Positions 1 to 6,396 of a stretch of 16,842 nt of DNA are shown one piece after another (the stretch's first letter is position 1; each line of letters starts with the position of its first letter). The position numbers were made by a program, and so were the translations under genes. The notes beneath the pieces were generated by a model. That model was not told the origin of the DNA. It did not search any database and saw only the letters and a program-made list of their open reading frames with translations. Source of the stretch: Ruminococcaceae bacterium UBA2806 (lineage in GTDB: Bacteria; Bacillota; Clostridia; Oscillospirales; Acutalibacteraceae); assembly GCA_002351795.1 (NCBI GenBank), contig DEHG01000079.1:22396-39237 (forward strand), read 5' to 3'.

Positions 1-513
1 AAGAAGCAGGCTCAGGATTCCGTTAAGGAAGAGGCTCTCAGAGCAGGCGCTTACTATGTAAACGCAAGATGGCTCGGCGGTATGCTCACAAACTTCACAA
101 CTATCCGCCGCAGAATCGAAAGACTCAGACAGCTCCGTACAATGGAATCAGACGGAACATTTGATCTCCTTCCCAAGAAGGAAGTTATCAAGCTCAACCT
201 TGAGATAGAGAAGCTTGAGAAATTCCTCGGCGGTATCAAGGATATGAAAGAGATCCCCGGCGCTCTCTTCATCGTTGACCCCCGCAAGGAAAGAATCGCA
301 GTTGCAGAAGCAAAGAAGCTCGGTATTCCGATCGTTGCAATTGTAGATACAAACTGTGATCCTGATGAGATCGACTATGTAATTCCCGGCAATGACGACG
401 CTATCCGTGCTGTAAAGCTCATCTCCGGTGCAATGGCTAACGCTATCATCGAAGGCAATGAGGGCAGAATGGGTGCTGCGGCTGCTGAGGAAGAAGAGGC
501 TGCAGAGGAATAA
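1..513 (+). CDS. rpsB: 30S ribosomal protein uS2 (3' part, start outside window)
   Basis: This is the C-terminal 170 residues of ribosomal protein S2, a small-subunit protein that binds near the mRNA exit side of the 30S head. The frame is open from base 1, so the gene starts upstream of the window; the family is usually about 230-260 residues. Family landmarks seen are NARWLGGMLTNF near the window start, the GIKDMKEIPGALFIVDP block, the IPIVAIVDTNCDPD block, and the VIPGNDDAIRAVKLI segment. It ends in an Ala/Glu-rich acidic tail, common in S2. tsf follows in the same direction, the usual rpsB-tsf arrangement, but with a terminator hairpin between. Codon choice (ctc, ggc, aag) is that of a highly expressed gene. 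Confidence 0.98.
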   Translation, partial: KKQAQDSVKEEALRAGAYYVNARWLGGMLTNFTTIRRRIERLRQLRTMESDGTFDLLPKKEVIKLNLEIEKLEKFLGGIKDMKEIPGALFIVDPRKERIAVAEAKKLGIPIVAIVDTNCDPDEIDYVIPGNDDAIRAVKLISGAMANAIIEGNEGRMGAAAAEEEEAAEE

Positions 514-523
514 TCCGAAACAT

Positions 524-555
524 AATAGCCGCAAGTTTCTTTGCGGCTATTTTTT
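524..555 (+). terminator. Intrinsic terminator or attenuator between rpsB and tsf
   Basis: An 11-bp perfect stem (AATAGCCGCAA at 524-534 with TTGCGGCTATT at 541-551) closes a 6-nt loop and runs into six T residues. It lies 11 nt after the rpsB stop and 42 nt before the tsf start. I see no clear promoter between it and tsf, so it may act as a partial terminator that lowers tsf expression relative to rpsB. Confidence 0.85.
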
Positions 556-597
556 GAAGTAATAATAATTTTAATGATATAAACGGAGGTAATAATT

Positions 598-1518
598 ATG
601 GCTTTTACAGCAAAAGACGTTATGGAATTAAGACAGAAGACAGGCTGCGGTATGATGGACTGCAAAAAGGCTCTTACCGAGGCTGACGGCGATATGGAAA
701 AGGCAATTGACGTTCTCAGAGAGCAGGGTCTTGCAAAGTCTGCAAAGAAGGCATCAAGAATTGCTGCTGAGGGTGTTGCTTTTGCCTGCACAAATGACGA
801 CGCTACAAAGGGCGTTGCACTTGAAGTAAATGCTGAGACAGACTTTGTTGCAAAGAACGCTGAGTTCCAGGCATTCGTAAAGACTGTTGCAGAGACAGTT
901 ATGGCTGAAAATCCTGCTGATGTTGCAGATCTTCTCACAAAGAAGGCTGTTGGCACAGAAATGACAGTTGCTGAGCTTCTCCAGGAGAAGATCCAGACTA
1001 TCGGTGAGAACATCGTTATCCGCCGCTTCAAGCTCTATGAGGGCGCTGTAGCTGCATACATCCATGCAGGCGGCAAGATCTCTGTTCTTGTTAAGTTTGA
1101 TACAGACGCAGCAGATAAGGACGGCTTTGCAGCATATGCAAAGGATATCGCTATGCAGGTAGCTGCCGCTAACCCCTCATATCTCAATAAAGAGGACGTT
1201 CCCGCTGAGGTTCTTGACCATGAGAAAGAGATCATGATCGCTCAGATGAAGCAGGATCCCAAGATGGCAAACAAGCCAGATCAGGTTCTTGAGAAGATCG
1301 TTATGGGTAAGGTAGGCAAGTACTACGAGGAGAACTGCCTCAACAAGCAGGCGTTCATCAAGGAGAATAAGATCACTGTTGAGCAGTATACAGCTCAGAC
1401 AGCTAAGTCTCTCGGCGGCAATATCACAATTGCTGAGTTTGTACGTTTCGAGAAGGGCGAAGGTCTTGAGAAGAGAAACGATGATTTCGCAGCAGAGGTT
1501 GCAAGCCTTGCAAAATAA
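598..1518 (+). CDS. tsf: Translation elongation factor Ts
   Basis: EF-Ts is the cytoplasmic nucleotide exchange factor that releases GDP from EF-Tu during elongation. The 306-residue length is normal for the family. The N-terminal UBA-like domain is clear (ELRQKTGCGMMDCKKAL, residues 10-26), and the EF-Tu-contacting TDFV motif lies at residues 81-84 within ETDFVAKNAEF. The core dimer-forming region and a GGNITIAEFVRFEKGEG segment near the C terminus follow. The start is set by GGAGGT at 585-590, 7 nt before ATG. It follows rpsB, the conserved bacterial order. A terminator at 1561-1599 closes the unit. Confidence 0.98.
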   Translation: MAFTAKDVMELRQKTGCGMMDCKKALTEADGDMEKAIDVLREQGLAKSAKKASRIAAEGVAFACTNDDATKGVALEVNAETDFVAKNAEFQAFVKTVAETVMAENPADVADLLTKKAVGTEMTVAELLQEKIQTIGENIVIRRFKLYEGAVAAYIHAGGKISVLVKFDTDAADKDGFAAYAKDIAMQVAAANPSYLNKEDVPAEVLDHEKEIMIAQMKQDPKMANKPDQVLEKIVMGKVGKYYEENCLNKQAFIKENKITVEQYTAQTAKSLGGNITIAEFVRFEKGEGLEKRNDDFAAEVASLAK

Positions 1519-1560
1519 TCTTTAAGCTGAGAATATGGCATAAAAATATTTCAGATCCAG

Positions 1561-1599
1561 AAAACAGGTATCAGAGCCAGACTCCTGATACCTGTTTTT
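1561..1599 (+). terminator. Intrinsic terminator of tsf
   Basis: The stem AACAGGTATCAG/CTGATACCTGTT (within 1561-1598) has a 10-nt loop and ends in a T run. It lies 43 nt after the tsf stop and before the ferredoxin promoter. Confidence 0.9.
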
Positions 1600-1641
1600 G
1601 TCTGTTCAGACCTTTAAGATCATGTGAAATCATATTTACTA

Positions 1642-1669
1642 TTGATTTTTCGGTAAAATATGTTATAAT
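1642..1669 (+). promoter_or_regulatory. Predicted sigma-A promoter of the ferredoxin gene
   Basis: The -35-like TTGATT at 1642-1647 and a perfect -10 TATAAT at 1664-1669 are 16 nt apart, with the extended -10 TG at 1661-1662. It lies 35 nt upstream of the GTG start and downstream of the tsf terminator. Confidence 0.7.
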
Positions 1670-1703
1670 GTATTAAAGAGATCATGTAAAGGAGGTTTGT
1701 AAA

Positions 1704-1874
1704 GTGGCTTATAAGATTTCTGATGAGTGCATCGCTTGTGGTGCATGTGCAGCTGAATGTCCCGTAGAGGCAATAGCTGAGGGTGACGGCAAGTATGAGA
1801 TCAGTGCTGATACCTGCATTGACTGCGGCAACTGTGCTGAGGTCTGCCCCGTAGGCGCTCCGTCTGCTGACTGA
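1704..1874 (+). CDS. 2x[4Fe-4S] ferredoxin (clostridial type)
   Basis: A 56-residue soluble electron carrier. Two CxxCxxCxxxCP motifs bind two [4Fe-4S] clusters: Cys9, 12, 15, 19 and Cys38, 41, 44, 48. The length and twofold symmetry are those of classical clostridial ferredoxin, which accepts electrons from pyruvate:ferredoxin oxidoreductase and passes them to hydrogenase or other reductases in anaerobes. Its partners are not in this window. The start is GTG, 7 nt after a strong AAAGGAGG at 1688-1695. It has its own promoter and terminator, so it is probably a single-gene, highly expressed transcript. The GTG start and short length make it easy to miss. Confidence 0.96.
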   Translation: MAYKISDECIACGACAAECPVEAIAEGDGKYEISADTCIDCGNCAEVCPVGAPSAD

Positions 1875-1934
1875 TAATGACGGATAACGGAATGAACGGA
1901 TAGCTTTTGCATTATCCTTTGTTTCAAAAAAATC

Positions 1935-1969
1935 AAGCTGCCGGTGCGTTTGTATCGGCGGCTTTTTTT
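1935..1969 (+). terminator. Intrinsic terminator of the ferredoxin gene
   Basis: The stem AAGCTGCCG (1935-1943) pairs with CGGCGGCTT (1956-1964) with one G-U pair, and a run of seven T begins at 1963. It separates the ferredoxin from the carboxypeptidase gene. Confidence 0.85.
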
Positions 1970-2034
1970 GGCATAATGCGACCGTATAATGATTATAATA
2001 AAATGAATACAAAAATATCCGGGAGGTAATCATT

Positions 2035-3183
2035 ATGCGAAAAAAACTGGCTCTGTTTCTTGCCGTATCATTGTTCCTGTTAATTCCTTTCAGCAGCATC
2101 AATGCAAGGGCATTATCCGATGAGGATATTACAGCACCTGCGGCGGTTCTCATGGACGCATCGGGCGGAAAGGTACTTTACAGCAAAAATCCTCATGAGG
2201 TAAGGTGCTGTGCCTCAATAACAAAGGTAATGACGCTTATACTCGTTATGGAGGCGCTCGACAGCGGTAAAATACATCTTAATGATATGGTAACGGCCTC
2301 CGAACACGCATCGTCAATGGGCGGCTCGGATATATGGCTGGAGCCGGGAGAAAAAATGACCGTCAATGATATGATAAAGGCAACTGTTGTTGCAAGCGCA
2401 AACGATGCAGCAGTAGCCCTTGCGGAGCTTGTCTGCGGCAGCGAGGAAACATTTGTATCCCGTATGAACGAAAAGGCAAAGCAGCTCGGAATGAAGGAAA
2501 CTGTTTTCAAAAACTGCAACGGACTTGACGAGGACGGTCATGTAACAAGCGCATATGATGTTGCAGTGATGTCAAGGGAGCTTATAAAGCATAAAAAGAT
2601 ATATGAATATACAGGCATATGGATGGATGAGCTGAGGGGCGGCAAAACTCAGATCGTCAATACAAATAAGCTGCTTAAATCCTACAGCGGCATAACAGGG
2701 CTTAAAACCGGTACGACCTCAAAGGCGGGCAGCTGTATTACGGCAACAGCGCAGAGGAACGGCTTATCGCTTATATCTGTAGTTCTTGGCAGCGAATCTG
2801 GAAAGCAGAGGTTCAAGGACGCTGCAGCGCTTCTTGATTACGGCTTTGCAAACTATGCCATGTATACACCTAAAACGCCTCAGAAGGCGATAACAGAGAT
2901 ACCTGTGACAAACGGTATGTCGGAATCTGTAAAAACAACGGCATTTGTAAATGACAGGTTTATGATAAAGGCAGGAGATGATAAGAATATCACCTGCAGT
3001 GTAAAGCTCAGAGAGAGCCTGCAGGCGCCTGTAAAAAAGGGAGATAAGGTAGGTACTATAGTTTATATGTGCGGCAAGGAAAAGGCGGGAGAGTATCCTG
3101 TAAAGGCTGCTGAGGATGTAAAAGAAATGACGCTTACGGATGTTTTCGGTATTATGTTCAGGTTCGGATACACGGGGAAGTAA
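2035..3183 (+). CDS. Secreted D-alanyl-D-alanine carboxypeptidase (peptidase S11, DacF type)
   Basis: A low-molecular-weight penicillin-binding protein that trims the terminal D-Ala from peptidoglycan pentapeptides outside the membrane. Residues 1-25 form a signal peptide (basic MRKK, hydrophobic core, NARA end). All three active-site motifs are present: S61-ITK-64 (nucleophile Ser61, Lys64), S121-A-N, and K224-T-G. The C-terminal 110 or so residues fit the beta-rich PBP5 C-terminal domain. The 382-residue length matches DacF/DacB relatives. The start is set by GGGAGG about 8 nt before ATG. TATAAT hexamers at 1985 and 1994 are candidate -10 boxes, but no convincing -35 is spaced from them. 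In Bacillus, DacF is a sporulation enzyme; here vegetative wall trimming is equally possible. Confidence 0.93.
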   Translation: MRKKLALFLAVSLFLLIPFSSINARALSDEDITAPAAVLMDASGGKVLYSKNPHEVRCCASITKVMTLILVMEALDSGKIHLNDMVTASEHASSMGGSDIWLEPGEKMTVNDMIKATVVASANDAAVALAELVCGSEETFVSRMNEKAKQLGMKETVFKNCNGLDEDGHVTSAYDVAVMSRELIKHKKIYEYTGIWMDELRGGKTQIVNTNKLLKSYSGITGLKTGTTSKAGSCITATAQRNGLSLISVVLGSESGKQRFKDAAALLDYGFANYAMYTPKTPQKAITEIPVTNGMSESVKTTAFVNDRFMIKAGDDKNITCSVKLRESLQAPVKKGDKVGTIVYMCGKEKAGEYPVKAAEDVKEMTLTDVFGIMFRFGYTGK

Positions 3184-3209
3184 GCTGTTCAGTGTACAGA
3201 TAATAAACA

Positions 3210-3258
3210 AAGGGGAAACCATAAGAGAGGTCTTGACCTGTTCTTATAGTTTCCCCTT
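3210..3258. terminator. Long hairpin between convergent dac and bofA genes, probable bidirectional terminator
   Basis: AAGGGGAAAC (3210-3219) pairs perfectly with GTTTCCCCTT (3249-3258). The stem continues inward as ATAAGA/TCTTAT after one mismatch, with AGGT/ACCT at the tip. T-rich sequence follows on the minus strand (TTTGTTTATT); the plus-strand T run is weak. It lies between the stop of the carboxypeptidase (3183) and the stop of the BofA-like gene (3287). Confidence 0.65.
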
Positions 3259-3286
3259 ATATAGTTTAAGCAGAAAGCCTGAGCGC

Positions 3287-3547
3287 TTACAGAATTCTTT
3301 GTATTATAAGAAGTGCCGTTACACCCGGGATACCGAGTACAGCGGCTGCAGAAAGCGACAGCGGGCTTATGGGTATGCATACGGATGTAAAGCCCTGAAG
3401 CATATCAACGCATAAGAGCGCAGCAGGTCCTGGCAGAAGACTCAGCAAAGCCGACCTGAAAGGATGTTCCGACTTCATGATGACCTGTATAATTATCAGC
3501 GCCAGAAAGATGCAGGCAGCTGACAGCGGCAGTATATATTCCTCCAT
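3287..3547 (-). CDS. bofA: BofA-family membrane protein (pro-sigma-K processing inhibitor family)
   Basis: An 86-residue integral membrane protein. In Bacillus, BofA sits in the outer forespore membrane with SpoIVFA and holds the SpoIVFB protease inactive until SpoIVB signals. Seen here are a hydrophobic helix at residues 4-24, a short polar stretch, a second hydrophobic region around residues 33-50 with LLCVDML, and the C-terminal family signature IPISP followed by LGIPGVTALLIIQ. Bacillus BofA has 87 residues and the same order (LLLVCVNM, VPIN, LGIPGIAAL); that comparison is from memory. The family Asn of PIN is Ser here. The start is ATG with GGAGGG 5 nt upstream; an upstream TTG is rejected. 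It follows rex by 80 bp and is probably cotranscribed with it. Confidence 0.82.
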   Translation of the reverse strand: MEEYILPLSAACIFLALIIIQVIMKSEHPFRSALLSLLPGPAALLCVDMLQGFTSVCIPISPLSLSAAAVLGIPGVTALLIIQRIL

Positions 3548-3627
3548 ATTATCCCTCCGCAAAAGAAAATTTAAAACACTGTTTCCATAATATTTTTATG
3601 CGGAGTACCTGCGATTATGACGGGATA

Positions 3628-4275
3628 TCAGAGTTTTTCACCCTCGCCGGCGGATATGCGGTAGCACAGTATCATAAGACTGTCATTCAGATGAACGTTT
3701 TCTACGATAATATCATCATGATCGACTGACAGATCATAGTGGCTGAAATTCCAGTAATTCCTTATCCCGATCTGATAAAGCTTTTCCGAAAGCTCAGGCG
3801 CAGCAGATTTGGGAACGCAGAGGATGGCTGCGTCAGTATGATTTTCAAAACAGAATTTTTCAAGCCCGGACATATGTGAAACGGGAATATCTCTTATGAC
3901 TGCGCCGACCTTGCTTTCGTCTATATCAAAAATACCTGTCAGACGAAAGCCTCTTTTTTCAAATGACATATGTGTTGCCACAGCCCTGCCCAGATTGCCT
4001 GCGCCGAGAAGAATTGCATTATAGCTGTGTTCAAGGCCGAGTATCTGACCGATCTCATTATAAAGGCTGTCTACCGAATAGCCGTATCCCTGCTGACCGA
4101 AACCGCCGAAGCAGTTCAGATCCTGTCTGATAAGCGAAGCGGTAAAGCCCATCTTATCGGAAAGCTCCTTTGAAGAGACTCTGGTGACGCCTTTTTCTTT
4201 CAGCTCGCCTAAAAACCTGTAATACCTTGGTAAGCGTCTGATAACCGGGGCGGAAATACTATTGAATTTATTCAT
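3628..4275 (-). CDS. rex: Redox-sensing transcriptional repressor Rex
   Basis: Rex is a dimeric repressor that senses the NADH/NAD+ ratio and controls fermentation and NADH-oxidising genes in Gram-positive bacteria. The 215-residue protein has an N-terminal winged helix (about residues 1-80, with SSKELSDKMGFTASLIRQDL as the recognition region and the G-Q-QGYGY turn). A Rossmann fold follows with the dinucleotide motif GAGNLG at 91-96 and an acidic residue D117 ending strand 2. The C terminus (ENVHLNDSLMILCYRI) fits the domain-swapped helix. ATG at 4275 is preferred: GAAGGTG lies 6 nt upstream, whereas the GTG at 4284 overlaps that site. It is divergent from the HAD gene and a candidate operator lies in its leader. 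Confidence 0.95.
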   Translation of the reverse strand: MNKFNSISAPVIRRLPRYYRFLGELKEKGVTRVSSKELSDKMGFTASLIRQDLNCFGGFGQQGYGYSVDSLYNEIGQILGLEHSYNAILLGAGNLGRAVATHMSFEKRGFRLTGIFDIDESKVGAVIRDIPVSHMSGLEKFCFENHTDAAILCVPKSAAPELSEKLYQIGIRNYWNFSHYDLSVDHDDIIVENVHLNDSLMILCYRISAGEGEKL

Positions 4276-4292
4276 ACATAACACCTTCGGTA

Positions 4293-4310
4293 TTGTTAAT
4301 TATTTGTCAG
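4293..4310. promoter_or_regulatory. Candidate degenerate Rex operator upstream of rex
   Basis: TTGTTAA, four bases, then TTGTCAG. The clostridial Rex consensus is TTGTTAA-N4-TTAACAA. The left half matches perfectly; the right half keeps only TT..CA. It lies just downstream of the predicted rex start point, where binding would block rex transcription. The match is partial, so this is tentative. Confidence 0.3.
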
Positions 4311-4322
4311 TATCATATCTTT

Positions 4323-4351
4323 AGTTTAACAGTTTTTTCCTTAATTGTAAA
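4323..4351 (-). promoter_or_regulatory. Predicted promoter of rex-bofA
   Basis: On the minus strand, TTTACA (4351-4346) is 17 nt from TAAACT (4328-4323). The -35 matches 5 of 6 and the -10 matches 4 of 6. Confidence 0.35.
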
Positions 4352-4381
4352 GGGGGAAAATATTATTTATTATCGTTCATC

Positions 4382-4410
4382 TTGCAGATAATTGAGAAAT
4401 ATGGTAGAAT
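4382..4410 (+). promoter_or_regulatory. Predicted extended -10 promoter of the HAD phosphatase gene
   Basis: TTGCAG (4382-4387), 17 nt, then TAGAAT (4405-4410) with the extended TG at 4402-4403. The ATG follows 22 nt after the -10. Confidence 0.45.
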
Positions 4411-4431
4411 AACAGATAAGGCGGTGATCTG

Positions 4432-5262
4432 ATGATAGATAATAAGACATTATATATTTCCGATCTTGACGGAACATTGCTCGGCAAGGATGCACGTCTG
4501 AGTAAAAAAACGATCCGTATAATCAGCGGTCTGATAGACAGGGGTATGCTTTTTACTGCCGCAACTGCAAGAAGTCAGAGCAGTGTGCCGATACTTGAGG
4601 ATCTGGGACTTCGTATCCCCTGCGTACAGCTTAACGGAGTCCTGATATATGATTTTCCGAATAAATGTTATACCGACTGCACACCTATAGATGTCAGATC
4701 TGCAAGACAGGTCATAGATGTCCTGAGGAAATTTGACAGGATGTCATTTGTCTATAAGGCGGATGAAACATATGGGATCCATGTGGAATTTGAAAGGCTT
4801 ACAAACGATGTTGAGCGAAACTTTTTTGAAGTAAGAAAGGATAATGACTACAAAAGCTTCTGTCAGGTAAATAACATTACGGTATCTGATAATGACAAGG
4901 TGATATACTTTACAATGGTTGATGAATACAGCAGACTGTCCGCAATTTGTGAGGAAATAAGCCGTATTGAGGGAGTAAGCCCGACACTTTACAGTGATAA
5001 TTATTCCGACCTGTACTTCCTTGAGGTTTTCAGCAGCCGTGCGACAAAGGCAAGGGGTATGCAGATGATAAAGGAGCTAACAGGAGCTTCAAAAGTCGTT
5101 GCGTTCGGAGATAATCTTAACGATATAGAGATGCTGAAAACAGCCGATATCGGTATAGCGGTGGGGGACGCAGCCCCGCAGGTCAGGGAGATCGCTGATA
5201 TCGTCATAGGAAACAGCTTTGAAGATGCGGTAGCGCTTTATCTTGAGGAATTCTGTTCATAA
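4432..5262 (+). CDS. Cof-type HAD-superfamily phosphatase (subfamily IIB)
   Basis: A soluble Mg2+-dependent phosphatase of the haloacid dehalogenase superfamily, of the Cof/YbjI type that dephosphorylates sugar phosphates, pyridoxal phosphate, flavin nucleotides or similar small molecules. Motif I is D11-LDGT (nucleophile D11, acid/base D13). Motif II has the family Thr in ATAR (T45). Motif III is K206 in RATKARGMQM, and motif IV is GDNLND at 226-231. The type C2 cap lies between about residues 85 and 190. The length of 276 is normal. The substrate cannot be read from sequence. The start has GGCGGTG a few bases upstream. It ends 1 nt before the convergent phosphopantetheinyl transferase gene, with no room for a terminator between them. 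Confidence 0.9.
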   Translation: MIDNKTLYISDLDGTLLGKDARLSKKTIRIISGLIDRGMLFTAATARSQSSVPILEDLGLRIPCVQLNGVLIYDFPNKCYTDCTPIDVRSARQVIDVLRKFDRMSFVYKADETYGIHVEFERLTNDVERNFFEVRKDNDYKSFCQVNNITVSDNDKVIYFTMVDEYSRLSAICEEISRIEGVSPTLYSDNYSDLYFLEVFSSRATKARGMQMIKELTGASKVVAFGDNLNDIEMLKTADIGIAVGDAAPQVREIADIVIGNSFEDAVALYLEEFCS

Positions 5263-5263
5263 T

Positions 5264-5869
5264 TTATATTATTTCGTCAGCTTTGACAATGATCGGTTCA
5301 AGCTTATCTTCGGAAAAATAGGTACAGTAATATTTTTCCTTTCTGAATGTATGAAGTCTGTCTGTATTATCCTTCGTTATTATCTTGAAATCGGAAAAAA
5401 GTCCGCTGCCGTCCAGCTTTGAGAAACATTCCTTTATTGACCACAGACGAACAAGCTTTTCGGACGGTTCGGGGTCGTTTTCGATCTCTTTATATTCATC
5501 GGGGCTGCAAAAATACTTTGCCGTTCTCATTGAGATGTATCTTATATCCGCAATATCTACGGCAGTTGGCTTATCAGATACTATGCAGGCACAGGAATTG
5601 CGGCAATGGCTGAAATTGAAATAAATATCGGTGTGATTCTCCAAAGCAGGCTTGCCATGTGTCCCGAAGGTGAATTCAGGCTTTTCATCTATACCGTATT
5701 CATCAAGCAAAGCCTTTTTCAGAAGAAGATAACAAGCGGCACAGTTTATCCTGTCGCTTTCGATCTTCAGCTCATCAAGACGTCTGAGCCTTTGAAGACT
5801 TAACTGCGGGACAGCCTTTTCGATAAAATCCTTTGTCAGTTTATCAGTATTTTCAATTATATATAACAT
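5264..5869 (-). CDS. Sfp-type 4'-phosphopantetheinyl transferase
   Basis: Transfers the 4'-phosphopantetheine arm of coenzyme A to a serine of a carrier protein (fatty acid, polyketide or nonribosomal peptide carriers). The 201 residues show the family landmarks: FGTHGKP at 68-74, FNFSH at 84-88, the Mg2+-site strand AVDIADIR at 103-110, FCSPDEY at 120-126, and the signature W143-SIKECFSKLDGSGL, in which E147 and K151 correspond to catalytic Glu and Lys. D105 is present, but the Glu two residues on in Sfp (DxE) is Ala107 here. The human enzyme also lacks that Glu, so activity is still likely. No carrier-protein or biosynthetic genes are nearby. The Shine-Dalgarno AAAGGGG is about 11 nt from ATG, longer than its neighbours use. 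Confidence 0.88.
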   Translation of the reverse strand: MLYIIENTDKLTKDFIEKAVPQLSLQRLRRLDELKIESDRINCAACYLLLKKALLDEYGIDEKPEFTFGTHGKPALENHTDIYFNFSHCRNSCACIVSDKPTAVDIADIRYISMRTAKYFCSPDEYKEIENDPEPSEKLVRLWSIKECFSKLDGSGLFSDFKIITKDNTDRLHTFRKEKYYCTYFSEDKLEPIIVKADEII

Positions 5870-6179
5870 ACGTTATAAAACCCCTTTGTTTTTTCTCATA
5901 GATAGTTTTTAAAACTTTTTAACTCTGGACTTTTACGGACTCAGGCAATATACAGCCGCAATGACAGTGTTAAAACTATTCGTCACATCCCGGACAATAT
6001 ATTGCAGGCTACCATGATATTCTATCAGGAAAAAGGAAATCTGTCAAATTGAAATGGTATATTTTGTTTATTTCTAACAAATGATAATATATAGTGTGAT
6101 GAAACAGTAAAAAATAGGTAGAAATAACTATATTAAATTTACAATTTTGTAATTCATTAAAACAATCATAATTAAAAAC
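5870..6179. other. AT-rich intergenic stretch, no gene seen
   Basis: About 310 bases between the start of the phosphopantetheinyl transferase gene and the promoter of the PASTA gene. It is strongly AT-rich after 6030. I see no open frame with a ribosome binding site, no terminator, and no clear repeat. The minus-strand frame that crosses it runs into the PASTA gene and has no ribosome binding site or recognisable protein. Confidence 0.6.
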
Positions 6180-6209
6180 TTGCAATTTGAGTGTGTAGTG
6201 TGGTATAAT
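6180..6209 (+). promoter_or_regulatory. Predicted strong promoter of the PASTA pseudokinase gene
   Basis: TTGCAA (6180-6185), 18 nt, and a perfect TATAAT (6204-6209) with the extended TG at 6201-6202. This implies a start near 6216 and a 5' leader of about 180 nt before the ATG at 6397. Confidence 0.7.
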
Positions 6210-6215
6210 CATTTG

Positions 6216-6396
6216 AGTAATGTAAAAATTGTCCGATATTGCTGAAATATACATGATTTTTGCTAAACGATGAAAAAAGTAAAATTTAGCATACGGTGAA
6301 GGAAATGAATAAACGGGGAGAGAAACCCTGTCGGGCGGAAGCTGCCGTACGGCTCGGTCTGAGAAAAACATTTGTACGGAGAATGGCGGTATTAAT
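6216..6396 (+). other. Structured 5' leader of the PASTA pseudokinase gene
   Basis: The first part is AT-rich with a GCTAAA/TTTAGC hairpin. From about 6305 the composition turns GC-rich and shows stacked hairpins: GGG/CCC around AGAGAAA (about 6316-6328), CGG-GC around GGAA (about 6332-6347), and CCGTAC (6345-6350) with GTACGG (6374-6379) enclosing CTC/GAG. The second and third compete for the same bases. The last stem ends just before the GGCGGT ribosome binding site. A 36-codon frame (6305-6415, starting MNKRGEK) also spans it and overlaps the downstream start out of frame. I do not recognise a known riboswitch class. Confidence 0.4.
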
